Shown here in pieces: positions 12,668-23,825 of a stretch of DNA of 64,000 nt. Each line of letters begins with the position of its first letter. Position 1 is the stretch's first letter. The stretch spans positions 1 through 64,000 of the forward strand of contig MU404176.1 in assembly GCA_022695795.1 (NCBI GenBank), read 5' to 3'. Origin of the DNA: Biscogniauxia marginata (lineage: Eukaryota; Ascomycota; Sordariomycetes; Xylariales; Xylariaceae). A program made the position numbers and the translations under genes. Under the pieces are notes generated by a model. That model did not search any database. It was not told where the DNA came from and was given only the letters and a program-made list of their open reading frames with translations.

Positions 12668-14248
12668 TTACCACTTAGGCTCACCTAGTTCTCCTTTAGG
12701 AGTCCCAACAGCATTTCGATCCGCGAACGGGTCATTTTCGTCCTCCTCTACGAGGTCGTCGTCATCGTCATCGTCATCCTCCTGGACTGGTGGATGAGCT
12801 GGACGAGAAATTGACGGCTTGGATGCGGCTGACGGCCGAGGAGGCGGCACGGGGCGATGAGGAATGGTTGGGTTGATGTTGAGATTGGCCATCTCAGGAA
12901 CAGGACTGGCTGGGCTCGATGGACTTGTTGGTGATGTAGCTTGTTTATGCTTCTCGGCAGCCACTAAAAGTAGTCAGCATCAGATTAGTAGAAACACAAT
13001 ACAAATACCTGAAAGCGACGTACTCCTATAGAGATGGGCCTGTTCTGCTAACTCATCTTCGGAATCACTATCCGCATCGATGGATCGATCAAGCTGCTCG
13101 AACATCATTAGGGCCACGACGAGTTCGTCGTTAGCATGGAGGAGTCCACCGAGCCATTGCTCGTCCTCGACGTGTTGAATCTAGAAGAGTTAGCCTAGCT
13201 AGAATGAGGATGAATAAATTATCATACGTAGCGTAGGACTTTCCGCCTCAGTTTCTTGCAGGCTTCGAATCGTTGCACAGCAGTGGGATTCTCTGAAATC
13301 CTCTCCTTTTCTCGGTTGATGCTCTGGAGTACGTTGGATAGATTTGTGGATGCGATTGAGGACTCAGCTATTACAACTTTCATAGTATCCTTTTCGGCTT
13401 CCAAGTTGAATGGCTTAGATTTCTTCTTCTGCTTATCCTTGTCCTTCTTTTTCTTATCTTTTGAAGAGCTAGAAAAGAACGAGCCTGATCCCGATGAGGA
13501 TTTTACGTGGCTGAATGATTGGACGGTTTGAGCGGGTTGCGGATACGTGACAGGCTGTCGGGATGATGATGCTTGCTGGGGTGGGGGAGAAGATGGGGGA
13601 TGTTCTGCTTCATCCTCGGAATCACGAAAGGGGTCTTGCTCAGTCTCACGAAGGACCTTTGACTTCTCCTGAGTGACCACTTGTTTGCGCCGTGGGAGTT
13701 CCTTGTATAATCCAGAAACGCGTTCGAGGCCCGGGGTGTTCTTGTACTCGGCCGCCCAGCTTCGGAATAGCTCCGAGCATTTCTTCTTGACATCGGGGTC
13801 TGATAGGTTAGAGGTGCCGCAGACCCGGAGACGCTCAAGTAGAGGCTCGTCAATGAAGGTGCGCTGGAAACGTGGACCGGCATTTTGAATCAAGCCGTCG
13901 AGAAGCACTAAGGCCCTTAATTGGCGATGAACACTACCATACTTGAGCTTCTTTCTGAGTGCCCTCGCAGCCTCGGCCGGGCCGGAGTCTTGCAGTTTGA
14001 TGACCTCAACAAGGTCGGGGATTCCACTCAGATCATCCTCCTCGTATTGCTCACTAGTGAGCCGTTCAACTGTAACTGTGACAGCAGAATATGGCTTCTT
14101 CTGTTGAAAAGGTCAGATTGTGTTCTATTCTGTGATGTCAAAGCCATTGCCATGTTATATACTGGTAACAATACAGTGTTGATATATATTGACAGTGCGG
14201 CAAAAGTCATGTCTTGCAAGGGATGTCTCAGCCTACCTGGGAAAACAT
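12668..14248 (-). CDS. LSB5: LSB5-like VHS/GAT-domain protein
   Basis: Predicted 450 residues in four exons on the minus strand: 14248-14237, 14100-13228, 13180-13009 and 12963-12668. The tiny first exon encodes only MFSQ and the frame is kept across all three introns (136, 47 and 45 nt). Residues about 10-145 read as a VHS domain. The segment about 218-238 is a Lys/Asp-rich linker, and about 245-345 (crossing exons 2 and 3, including IQHVEDEQWLGGLL) reads as a GAT-like helical bundle. The tail is Pro-rich, with eight Asp in a row and DPF motifs. Yeast Lsb5 (VHS-GAT, binds Las17 and ubiquitin) links endocytosis to actin patches; fungal relatives are named actin patch assembly proteins. This protein is longer than yeast Lsb5, mainly through linkers. 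The splice structure is my reading; the domain call is firm. Confidence 0.85.
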
Positions 14249-15288
14249 AGTGGACAGGAGCTCGCCGGCCGGAACAGTGACGTCAGGCTGGCAAGTCGGC
14301 TGTCTACGTTAGGTGTCAGACGGGTGTCTCAAAATTCAAAACTGGCTTCAGAGAATGAAGTTAGGGTTTAAACTCGGCATATCATTTGGTATAATGCCAA
14401 AAGATTGCAGCTGGGAGAGGCAGATAATATGGCGTGCCGGGTTGATAAGAAAGACGAAGATGGATGGCGGGGTCGTTTGTGGCGCGAGAGAGCTGATGTG
14501 TAGTCCTCAGTTAGGTGACAAGTGTCATGAAGTAAGTGACCTCAGGTGGACGATACTGAGGAATCAGCAGTGAAGCGCTGTCAGGTCGCCGGCAAGGCTA
14601 GGCGAGGTTTCGCATAGATCAATGAGTTTCCGAGAACTGGTTTCGCAAATAATGCGGGCACCCGAAGTTGAAAGTGGCCGAAGTCCACATGCGATCGATC
14701 CATGGTGGGGGGAGAATATACCTCTCTAAACGGGTTAACCCCACTTCCTTATTCGATATTCATTTAGTGGGTGTAGACTGTAAGATGTCTGACCTTAGGT
14801 ACGTCAACTTGCTCTTTCCTCACTTCGTTCCGTACTAACCTAGAAAGAAAAAGGAAAGAAAAAGGAAAGAAAAAGATAAGAGAACGAAAGTTTTTACAGA
14901 GACTAGTAGGTACCTGTGATACATCTTCTCTCCTACATGTACATTTTTGACTTATAGTATGAAAATATCATTAGTACCTAGTTCACATACTCATCCCCAT
15001 CACCATCCCACTCCTTTACCGTACAAGAGACGTCCAATCGTCACCCAGTCCTTCCCTCTTCAACTAGAAAGCGTAACTTCATTCTTCAATACGAGCCCGA
15101 GGCTCCTGATCAACTCACCCTCAAAATAGAGAGCTACCGTCCGTGAAGTGATCTGACATAAAATCCATAGCGAAAGGCATGTGCTAACCACCAAAATACA
15201 GCGCCGCTTTCACCCAAACAAATTCCAACAGACCTGAGGCCTCTGAACCCACTGCGACATCGCCAATACTAGAAAGCAGCTTACTTCC
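14249..15288. other. Divergent intergenic region (LSB5-like / 469-aa protein)
   Basis: About 1 kb between two divergently transcribed genes, so it presumably holds both promoters. It contains an 11-bp AAAGAAAAAGG tandem repeat at 14,844-14,876 and CT-rich stretches nearer the right-hand gene. No ORF in it looks real. Confidence 0.6.
14844..14876. repeat. AAAGAAAAAGG tandem repeat, three copies
   Basis: Three 11-bp copies, the last with one mismatch, in the divergent intergenic region. Read directly. Confidence 0.9.
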
Positions 15289-16698
15289 ATGTCTCGTCTA
15301 GTACAGCAAAGCCCAGCCAGGAGAACAGGCATGAAACGATTTCGGGAGACATCTCCAGATGATGGTACCCCTAAACTCAGGCATCAGTTACGGCTGCCAG
15401 CCACACCAGCTTCTAGTAGTCCATTTCCAACTCTTAGAATAACTAAGCCTAGGAGCGGCACCGAAAGACAAGCATCCGTCAAGTCTCATAGCATGGATCA
15501 AATTTCCTCACAATTTGTTGGCCAAGGCCAAAAAGGTAGTTCCCGACACATGTTTCCACCGACTACGATGGACCAGTTGACTCCTTACCCTCCTACACGA
15601 CAACAAAGCCATCCTAACCAATCAGAGCTTGGTCCTACCAAAGAAAGAGCGAGTACAGATGGCCAAAAAAGCACTCAGCATGGAGAAGTTCCTACGGTGG
15701 GCGTGAACAAACCAGAAACCGTCACTATCATTCAAGACTCCGAGCATACGCTTCCTCTAGATGACGACTACCCCCTTGATGATCTGGAGGACGAAGCCAT
15801 GTCCCTCCTCGCGATTGCACAGAACTGTGTCAACGAGGCACACATGCCCCCATCAAGTGTAACCAGGGCGTGGGATCACGACTCCCGGTCGGCACATGAA
15901 TATGACTCGAGTCTACAATACTCATCACCGTTGCCCTCCGAGAGCTATCAAGTTGAATTGAAAAAGCAGGTATCGGCTGCCAAAGATAGTGCACCTAGCG
16001 ATCACGACCAAGACCTTCTCGATGAGGGTGTAGATTGGGAAGCCGTCTTCGCTGCCACGAATATACTCCAGAGAGACCCATCAATTGCGCCCCCACAAGA
16101 ATTGAGAGCCTGCCAAGGAGCTACACAAGAGACCCAGATATATGATACTATAGAGACGCTCTCACCTTCCGACAGTTTGACATCGTTGAGTCCTTTCCGC
16201 CGGCCACCATTCCCAGAGAAGGTTCATCCCCGGTGTTCGGTGCCGGGGATGTCTTCGCAAACAGTTTTACGAACTTGTTTCAGAATTGGCGTGATGATCA
16301 ATCAGACGATGCGCTGTTTCAATCATCACCAGGACGTGGTTTTTGAGCTGTTCGCAAGAGTCGTCTACTCCAATCGCGAGAATCTTTCAAGAACACAGCA
16401 TTTTCAGTTTGTTGATTTATTCAAGGATCAGCAACCTTTCCCATCAGGCGTCCTCACGGGCTGGAAGATTGGTAGCGAGTTGGATCGACACAGCTCAGCC
16501 TTCTTGAGTACCAATGCTGGACCAAAGCTGTGCTGGTGTCTTTGTAAACCCGTAAAGGATCGAAAGGCTGCAATCGGATGGACTTATATAATTCTGAGTA
16601 TCAAGGAGACCAACTGGGATCAGATCAAATGGTGGAAGAGGGTTGTCTGCGGAGAAATTGAGGAGCAGAGTGAAGATGTCGCTGCGGCCAGGCTATAA
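15289..16698 (+). CDS. Conserved fungal protein of unknown function with ordered C-terminal domain
   Basis: Single-exon frame of 469 residues beginning MSRLVQQSPARR. Residues 1 to about 310 are Ser/Pro/Gln-rich and probably disordered, with a conserved-looking acidic patch (LDDDYPLDDLEDEAM, about residues 156-170). Residues about 320-450 look folded: TVLRTCFRIG, then DVVFELFARVVYSNRE, QHFQFVDLFKD, and a Trp/Cys-rich stretch (LCWCLCKP, IGWTYIIL, IKWWKRVVCGE). Alternating hydrophobic strands with glycine turns suggest a compact beta fold such as an OB-fold, but that is inference; I cannot name the family. The start is the first ATG of the frame. The C-terminal part reads as typical coding sequence with no need for introns. 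Confidence 0.75.
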   Translation: MSRLVQQSPARRTGMKRFRETSPDDGTPKLRHQLRLPATPASSSPFPTLRITKPRSGTERQASVKSHSMDQISSQFVGQGQKGSSRHMFPPTTMDQLTPYPPTRQQSHPNQSELGPTKERASTDGQKSTQHGEVPTVGVNKPETVTIIQDSEHTLPLDDDYPLDDLEDEAMSLLAIAQNCVNEAHMPPSSVTRAWDHDSRSAHEYDSSLQYSSPLPSESYQVELKKQVSAAKDSAPSDHDQDLLDEGVDWEAVFAATNILQRDPSIAPPQELRACQGATQETQIYDTIETLSPSDSLTSLSPFRRPPFPEKVHPRCSVPGMSSQTVLRTCFRIGVMINQTMRCFNHHQDVVFELFARVVYSNRENLSRTQHFQFVDLFKDQQPFPSGVLTGWKIGSELDRHSSAFLSTNAGPKLCWCLCKPVKDRKAAIGWTYIILSIKETNWDQIKWWKRVVCGEIEEQSEDVAAARL

Positions 16699-17408
16699 AA
16701 CAAAAGGCGCTAATAGTGAGGAGTTGCCGATGGCTCAAAAAAAGATCTAAGTACCCCGTAGAACGGCGTCCAGATGATAGGTATTCCGCATCTAACCCGG
16801 GTACATGTCATATGTAGCACTGAGAGACGGTTCCATTCATCTGTATCTGATCGGCTAGTTGCATTGACAAGCTGCTACAAGTACCAAACAGACTACCTGT
16901 AGCAACACAGGTGTCCAACGGCTTAGATGCATACTAATCTCGGTAACTGAGGCAGGAGTGGATAACTTGCAGCAAAACCGTAGCCAATTGATGCCTAATG
17001 GAAAGTCACGTGCCTCAGTTTCCAAGATGTCCCACACGTGGGTGAAAAGCCGTGAGCAAGGAGGCCCGACTTCATCATCTCGCACTTTACGCGTTTGCCA
17101 TGTCCCCCAGTCGCCGTACGTGAATCGCCAAATAAATAGGTGTCTGGCACGGCCACGTCGAGAAGTGACTCGCAGATGTTCCGCGTTCCGTGACATACCT
17201 CCCTGGCTTTTTTTTAACTCCAATACAGCCGCTATTCCCTAGCAGCCCCCCGGTCAGTTGACTTGACTGGCAATTGAAGAATAACGTCTCTTCCACCCTT
17301 GCTCTGCTCTGCGCTCCGTCTGCATCTGAACGGGTCTCCGAATAATCGGAGACTTTCCTCACCCTGGCCCCAAGTCCCCGTCGTACGCTCGCCCCCGGTG
17401 AGCGCGCC
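16699..17408. other. Intergenic region before zinc-finger gene
   Basis: About 700 bp between two genes on the same strand. Short overlapping ORFs on both strands are not protein-like. It probably carries the terminator of the left gene and the promoter of the right gene; I see no clear TATA or other box. Confidence 0.55.
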
Positions 17409-19294
17409 ATGTCCACCATGTTAAACGGTCAGGACCATGGCACCCTCACGGCCGATGCAGCCACTCGACTTAGCCATTATTACCAGCTGGATAACGAGAG
17501 GCAGAACTTCATACAAGTAAATTGTGCTTCCCCAGTCCCGACCGCTCGCTGCTGATGCTGTCGTTGCAGACTATGCTCCAGAAAATCGAAGCCGATGCCC
17601 AGAAGATAGCTGAGCTTGAGCTGGATCTAGAAGATCAAAAGAAATCTCGAGCTCAATACCAATCCAGGTCTCTGACTCTCGAGAATGATATTCAGAGAAT
17701 GGTTCAGAAAGTTGTATGCTTTGCCGCACCACGTTCACCAACGCACCCGTAGCTGATCTTCCCCCAAACAGAACAAGGACTCATTTGTCGTTGTGCTAAT
17801 TGATGGTGATGGGGCTAAATTCGCTGACGTTTACCTTCGAGATCCTATCAACGGAGCTGAAAGGGCCTCGATAAGACTCAAGCAAGCTGTCCGAGACAAC
17901 CTAAGAGATACAGGCCTCAGCCATGATGATATACCTATCCTCGTTCGAGCCTATGCTAATCTCAATGACTTGGCCAAGTCATTACGCTTGTCTCATATCA
18001 TCGACTACGAGGATGATATGCGGTTGTTTGCTGAGCATTTCACCAATACCCGCGCGGATTTTGATTTCATCAACGTCGGCAAAGGAAAGGAGAATGCAGA
18101 TTCTAAGATGAGACGTATGTCGTCCGGCTCGCTCTCTCCCCGCGGATCCTGCCTAGCGTCGCTGACCCCTTTCCAGGGATGCTTAGTCATTATTATAGAA
18201 ACATTCAGTGCAAGAAGATCTTTCTAGCTGGCTGCTGTCACGATAATGGTTATCTTCACGATCTCCGTGACTTTACAGGGGTTGGGGACAATAGGCTGGT
18301 GCTTATCGAGACAACGCTTGCAGAGCCCGGCTTCAAGTCGCTCGGCTTCCCTATCCTACGTTTTGACGATGTTTTCCGGTCAGAGCCTCTAAATAACGAG
18401 ACTAAGCGGGTCGCTCAGACAATGCCTATCAGAAGCCGCTCGCCTCCAGATCTATTGCAGCCAACCCCTGGACCGATTGCTCGGCCTACCCAGCCTATAC
18501 AAAAGCCACCCCCCGGCCTACCGCCCCCTGTTATACAGGAGCAGAGGATACCGCTAGCTGAAAAGGATTTTAATTCAGCCTCGCCAGCTCAGAATATTTC
18601 TTCGACTGACAGCCAGTCTCCGGTCCAGGCCCCATCGCAACCTCTGTCTCAGCCTCAGCCTCCGGTTCGCACTCCAAGTGTTATTAGCTCTGGAAATGGC
18701 GGTACCTCAATCAGCTATGCCACAGCAGGTGGGGCCACTGATCATCAAAACGTCACTGTCAAGGCACCCAAACCCAAGAAGCAGCCCAAGGTTATATTTT
18801 ACAATGAGGATAGCTACCGTATCGACTCTCCGACTCAACACCCACCACGGACCCCCGCCCAGACGTCCTATCAGGCCAAGTTCCACGCCATCAAGCCGTC
18901 CGTCTTCTGCAATGATTACTATCTAAAGGGGCGTTGTAAGTGGGGTATTAGCTGCGATAAGACGCATGATGCTGAATTGACCGGACCGGAGCTTGCTATC
19001 CACCGGTATAAGGCTAGGACCAGTTTGTGCCCGGCAGGTCCTTACTGTGTCGACTATGATTGTTATCTCTCCCATCATTGTCCCCGAATTCCTTGCACGC
19101 GTGGGGATAGCTGTCCATTCTACTTTACTGAGAAATGGGGAGATTTGCACTTGTCTAAAGACCAACTCCAGGCCGCGTACGTTTTGATTTCGAGCTCTCC
19201 TCGATGTCGTCGATAAGAATAAGAATACACCACTAACGAGCTATCGAGCAGGACCAAATGGACTGAAGGCGTCGATCTTCCCGAGCATCTATAA
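17409..19294 (+). CDS. Fungal CCCH zinc-finger protein with LIDGDG domain
   Basis: Predicted 544 residues in five exons: 17409-17516, 17570-17710, 17772-18114, 18177-19176 and 19252-19294. All junctions are GT/AG and keep frame. Without the last splice the frame would run on to a stop at 19216; the spliced ending TKWTEGVDLPEHL is more protein-like. Residues about 35-83 form a coiled coil. Residues about 84-270 are an alpha/beta domain beginning VVVLIDGDG and including FLAGCCHDNGY. Residues about 275-435 are Pro/Gln-rich and disordered. At 442-461 lies a CX8CX5CX3H finger (CNDYYLKGRCKWGISCDKTH), followed by a second Cys/His-rich cluster (482-522, CX5CX4CX3H then further Cys). CCCH fingers usually bind RNA. 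The Asp-rich LIDGDG strand recalls NYN/PIN-like nucleases, but that link is my inference. Confidence 0.8.
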
Positions 19295-19383
19295 GTCTGA
19301 TGCGATAAAGTTGATATGATCCTCATATTCGTGAAACAACGACCTTTCTGAATGGAAGGGCATCGTTTTTTTACTCGACTTTT

Positions 19384-19399
19384 TATATATATATATATA
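19384..19399. repeat. (TA)8 microsatellite
   Basis: Eight TA units read directly, just 3' of the zinc-finger gene. Confidence 0.9.
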
Positions 19400-20336
19400 A
19401 GTTATAAACTCAACGAATAGGCAGCAGAAGCGACCTGTTCCGTTGTTGTGGTTATAGGGAGGAAAGTAGGTATCAGGTGTGTAATAAGGCGGTTGTCTTT
19501 TTTTAACGGATAGGGGATTTCCATCATCTCCTGGGGGGGGGGAAGGGGGGGAAAAGGGGGGAATGAAAGAATGAACACTAAAAAAAAAAAGAGGGGGCTG
19601 CGATGCTGAAACATCAGATTGCAGACAAAACACCAACACATGGACAGCCCCCCATCGAAAAATAAAAAGAAAAAGAAAAGGAAAGGGAAAAGAAAGAAAG
19701 GAAAAGAGAAGGAAATTACCTACAGATTGAAATCGGGCAAGGCCTTCGCGGTCTTCGCTCTGAGGCGGAAAAGAAGGATAACACTTACTATTAAGCACGT
19801 CAGTGGGGAGACGGGATCCACCCGTCTCTCAACTCACTCACTCGCGGAGCAGTCAGCTCCCTCCCCTCCTTTTTTTTTTCTGGGCTCTCCGATTACAGGC
19901 AGAGCATTACTCAAAACTCAAAACTTAAAACTCAGAACTCGAAACTCGAAGAACCAAAAAAGTTTTTCCCCTACTAAGGGGAGAGAGAGAAGGAGAGAAG
20001 GGAAGATGCGGTAGCTTTCTTGATAATCCATTCGTTTTGATCTCTAGATTAACATTTACCTAATCAAAGTCGCTCGTTTTCTCATAAGAGCCTAGTCTTC
20101 CTCGCCCACTACTCTCTTCCAGTGCCCCAGCCCAATCAATAATGTGAATGTTCCCACACGCGCTCGTGAGGGTTTTTTTTCTTTCTTCTAGCGTCTATTA
20201 CAAATGAAGATCCGATTACGAAGGGCGAGGATTCCCAGGTAAGACCCTGATGATGACGCTATGTATAAAATCGCACCAAAATAAACCGTAGCTTTCCTCG
20301 GAACCGCCCAAGTCAGAGTTTATGTAGATATATATG

Positions 20337-20352
20337 CCCCCCCCCCCCCCCC
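20337..20352. repeat. C16 homopolymer
   Basis: Sixteen consecutive C residues in the convergent 3' region. The length may be uncertain for sequencing reasons. Confidence 0.85.
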
Positions 20353-20527
20353 AAAAGCCCAGCATCCGGATATCGGGTAGTAAAGATTCTACTGTAATCC
20401 TCCGTCAAAATAAATAAGTACCCAACCCCAACTCCCTACACTACCCCCGCGAGGCGAGGACCATAACTAACTCAAAATTAGAGAAAAGGGGGTAAGGACA
20501 TGATAGCATGAGTTGGTACAAAGGACA

Positions 20528-23080
20528 TCACTGCATAGGCGTCGGCCCCAAGCCCTCCTTCTGCTCGTTCTGCCTCTCCTCGGCCGAGACCTCGCGGAGC
20601 CCCGCGCCGCCCCGTGACTCCATGACGACGGCCCGCAGTTCGTCGCGCAGCGTCTGCTCGAGCTTGTCGAGGATCCACTCGGCCTCCTCGCGCGTGTCCA
20701 TCAAGGGGCTGCGGTGCCCGACCCAGGACCACTTGATTTTCTCTTCTGTTGCGTCGTTGGCGTCGCCGTGGTCGTGTTTCAAGGCGTTGTCGCCGGTTAG
20801 GCCATGTTCGGGGATGGGCGGCAGCTCGTCTCCCTTGTCTTGACTGGTCTGGTTGGCTAGACCGTGCGCGCACGCGTCCCGTCCCTGCGGCCGCTTGGTG
20901 GGCTTGCGGTGAGTCTCGGGGTTACTCTCGTCCTCTCCTATGAGGCGGAGATACCATGCCCTATACGAAAGTACAGGACGTTAGACTCGAACTAGCCGTA
21001 ATAATTGACATAATATACCTATGTAGTAGGTACACATAATATAAAAGACAAGGTTTAAATGCGATTATGATTCAGTAGACGCCTTGGCAGAAGTGAAAGG
21101 GGGGGAAAATAATTAGTATTCAATTACCAACCATTCCTTGAAGGTGTACTTCCGCGGCGGAGAGCTCTGCAGGTGCTTAGTTACGCGTCTGATTTCGTCA
21201 ATCAAGATTAAATGGTATTCGGAACGGGTCTTTGGTAACTCGGTTGGGGCGCTGGCTCTAGTCGTAGAATCCTCGCGATTTGGTGGTGACGTAGGATTGG
21301 TATCTTTAACTGGTTTTTGATTCGATGAATCCTCCAATTTCGACGAACCCCTTCCCGGTTTGACAGACTCATTCGGATTTGATGAAGATAGTGTCTGGGA
21401 ATTCTGCCTCTCATTGGCATCGCGGCTATCACTAATCACGGAGTTATTGGCTTCGCCTGATTCAGTGCCTTCTAACTCATCCTCTTCGTCCTTGTGCGGC
21501 TGGGTTGTACCGAGGAAGCCTGGTGGGGATTCCTCAATGTCATCCTCTGCAAACAATACCCCGAAACTCAGCTTGGACAAAATTTGCTTGGTTTCGTTCT
21601 TAAACCCATGTTCTCCGGGCAGAATTGTTAGGTTCCCGAGCCGCAGTGTACCGTCTTTGATCGTCTTGACTACCGTGTCTCCGGCATTCGAAATGAGAAC
21701 TGTCGTCGTGGGTAGAGCGAGAAGGGACCAGAAAACGAAAAAAGCCTTAGCTGGGTTAGATACTGGAGTGATATCGCCGTATCCGACAGTCGTCAGAGCA
21801 GTAAAGCAGAAATAAATGCCATCAAAATATGACCATCCTTGATATGGTGCTTCGCATTCCTGGAATATCTTGGCACCAACGAGCCACAATACTGACCAGG
21901 TAGAGGAGGATATAGCCATCGCAGTCCACCTTCTTCTCCTGGAGGCATGATCCTGGATTTTCCGCATTAGAACAAACTCCTTCCGGCGGCGGTCGAATTC
22001 CGCGTGGGATGGTTGGGGTCCTGTGGACTCGGGGGGGTAATCGAAAGCCTCGTCCTGAATGGGCTCTAGCATGCCCCCCTTCCCTTTCTGCCTCATGCGT
22101 TGGATCAGTTGCCGTCGTTTTTTCTCAAGCATCCTCGCGTCTAGCTTTCGTTTCCCCCTGTCTAAAATAAGGCTTCGGATTGATCCAATGACTAAACCAA
22201 AACTAATAATGCCGACAAGTGCGTAAGGTATTAGAAGACCACGGCCTAGACTAGTCTCTGGAGATATTTCGCCGAAACCCACGGTGAAGAGGGTTACGTC
22301 AGCCCAGTAGACAGAGTCTAGGTAGTCCCAACCCTCAATGTTGGAAAAGACTAGAGCGCCAAGGAGAAGATACACGAGAAAGAAAATTGTCTGAAGCATC
22401 AAGGTCCGCTGGCTTATAGTCAGCTCGAAATCCTTCCTGTAGTGGCCCATTTCTGCACCCCAGACGGTGACGACCATCAACGACGCCACAATGAAGTAGA
22501 GTACAGCAGCGAACATGGCATAGTAGAAAGCTTGAGACCAAGTGTACTCAATCTTGGGTTGCTCGGCGAGGGGACCGTCCGCGGTAGAACATAAAGCTAC
22601 AAGACAGACGGCCGAGACGTACCATCCGACTATAGTTATGGGTTGGGCTACGGAGAATCGCACTCTTCTAGTCATATTGAGCAGTAGAAACATGTTGGCA
22701 ACGATAGCGATGATAAGCTGGACGGCGTTTACAGCGACTAACCAAGACGGATCTGGTACGAAGACAGCCTTAGTGACATCGGACCCCGGCTGGATGTGTT
22801 GTCTCCAGCTCTTGACGAGTGCACATATGCTGAAGGCCGAGGCGACTGGGCCTAGGGTACCAGCTATCATAGGAAATGCCGCCGAGGCAAACCACCAACG
22901 ACTTTGAGTTTTCTCGTTTGTCAGTGATCAATCGTGAGAATGAGAATTGAGATATGCTTACCTGGGAGTAAGGTGAACTTGACCAGCCATGGCTGAGCTC
23001 TGGCCAGTCTTACCTCCATGAAGGCCATCAAGGGCCTGGGACTGCTTGCCCACGTCGTTGTTGAGGTCTGCGTCATTCAT
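20528..23080 (-). CDS. TOK1: TOK-type two-pore outward-rectifying K+ channel
   Basis: Predicted 773 residues in three exons on the minus strand: 23080-22962, 22901-21132 and 20960-20528. The splices give SRWWFASAAFP at the first junction and KEWAWYLRLIGEDE at the second, both natural continuations. There are eight hydrophobic segments: a block of several before the first pore, then a 2+2 arrangement around two pores. Pore 1 carries TVGFGEI (about 246-252) and pore 2 TTVGYGDI (about 410-417), the K+ selectivity filters. This 8-TM, two-pore layout is diagnostic of fungal TOK channels, which pass outward K+ current at the plasma membrane. The C-terminal 300 residues are cytosolic and acidic. The second intron (171 nt) uses an unusual GTTGGT donor; if it were retained the protein would end six residues later at EWLVIEY. 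Confidence 0.9.
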
Positions 23081-23825
23081 CTTGACCAAGGTGCAACTTG
23101 GATCGATGAAAGAGCCCAACCTAGACACAACCAAAATAGCATGAGGGAAAAACCTAGGTAGTCAGCAAAGGTCGATGATGCCGGGTTTTATTTCGGACCA
23201 AAAGTTCAAAAACAAGTAACAAATCGAAGGAGACTCCAATGAGATGGACAGTCTAGATTATATCCATGGTGATCCCTTTCTGTGGGAAGGGTTCAACCTG
23301 ACGTAGTGGATCTGAAGAACAAGTACCCAAGAATGATATACCTATTATCATTGGAAGGTAAGTAAGAGGTAGGCAGGTAAATACGACGATGAGTATATCA
23401 GATGGGCAGCAACAGCTTGTATAACAGAGACAGACATGTCTGGGACAAAGTACTGGGTCAAGGGAAGTCAGGCGCTACATCTTAGATGCTGCAGCATACC
23501 TTAGGTGGGTGAGGAATGACGTCGCTTGGCGTTGAAATCCGGGGGCGGATAAAGCAGTTACAGTAGCTCTAGAACGCACCTGATTGCTTAGTAGGATCTT
23601 ACCTAGTACCTACTAATGCACCATGCGATAGCGCGCATTAGCGCCCTCCACCCACCTCCACCTGCAATGCATGCAAGTATGACCTAAGCTTTTTTTTTCT
23701 TAATTCTTTTTTCCCGCAGTCAACTTTTACCTTCTCCATCCAGTCCCGTGATCGCGCGCCTCTAAGCGACCTGGATCCAGTGACCTAACAGATAACTTTT
23801 AAAGACTGAGGTCAAGAAGTGGAAG
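23081..23825. other. Divergent promoter region (TOK channel / hydrolase-like gene)
   Basis: About 745 bp between two divergently transcribed starts. It contains GTACCTA-type motifs near 23,600 and a T-rich stretch near 23,690. I see no ORF of interest. Confidence 0.6.

Larger units (their letters stand above)
19295..20527. other. Convergent intergenic region with low-complexity tracts
   Basis: Lies between the 3' ends of the zinc-finger gene and the K+ channel gene, so it should hold two terminators. It contains a TA microsatellite (19,384-19,399), G- and A-rich tracts (19,530-19,720) and a 16-C run (20,337-20,352). ORFs here are low-complexity by-products. Confidence 0.65.
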
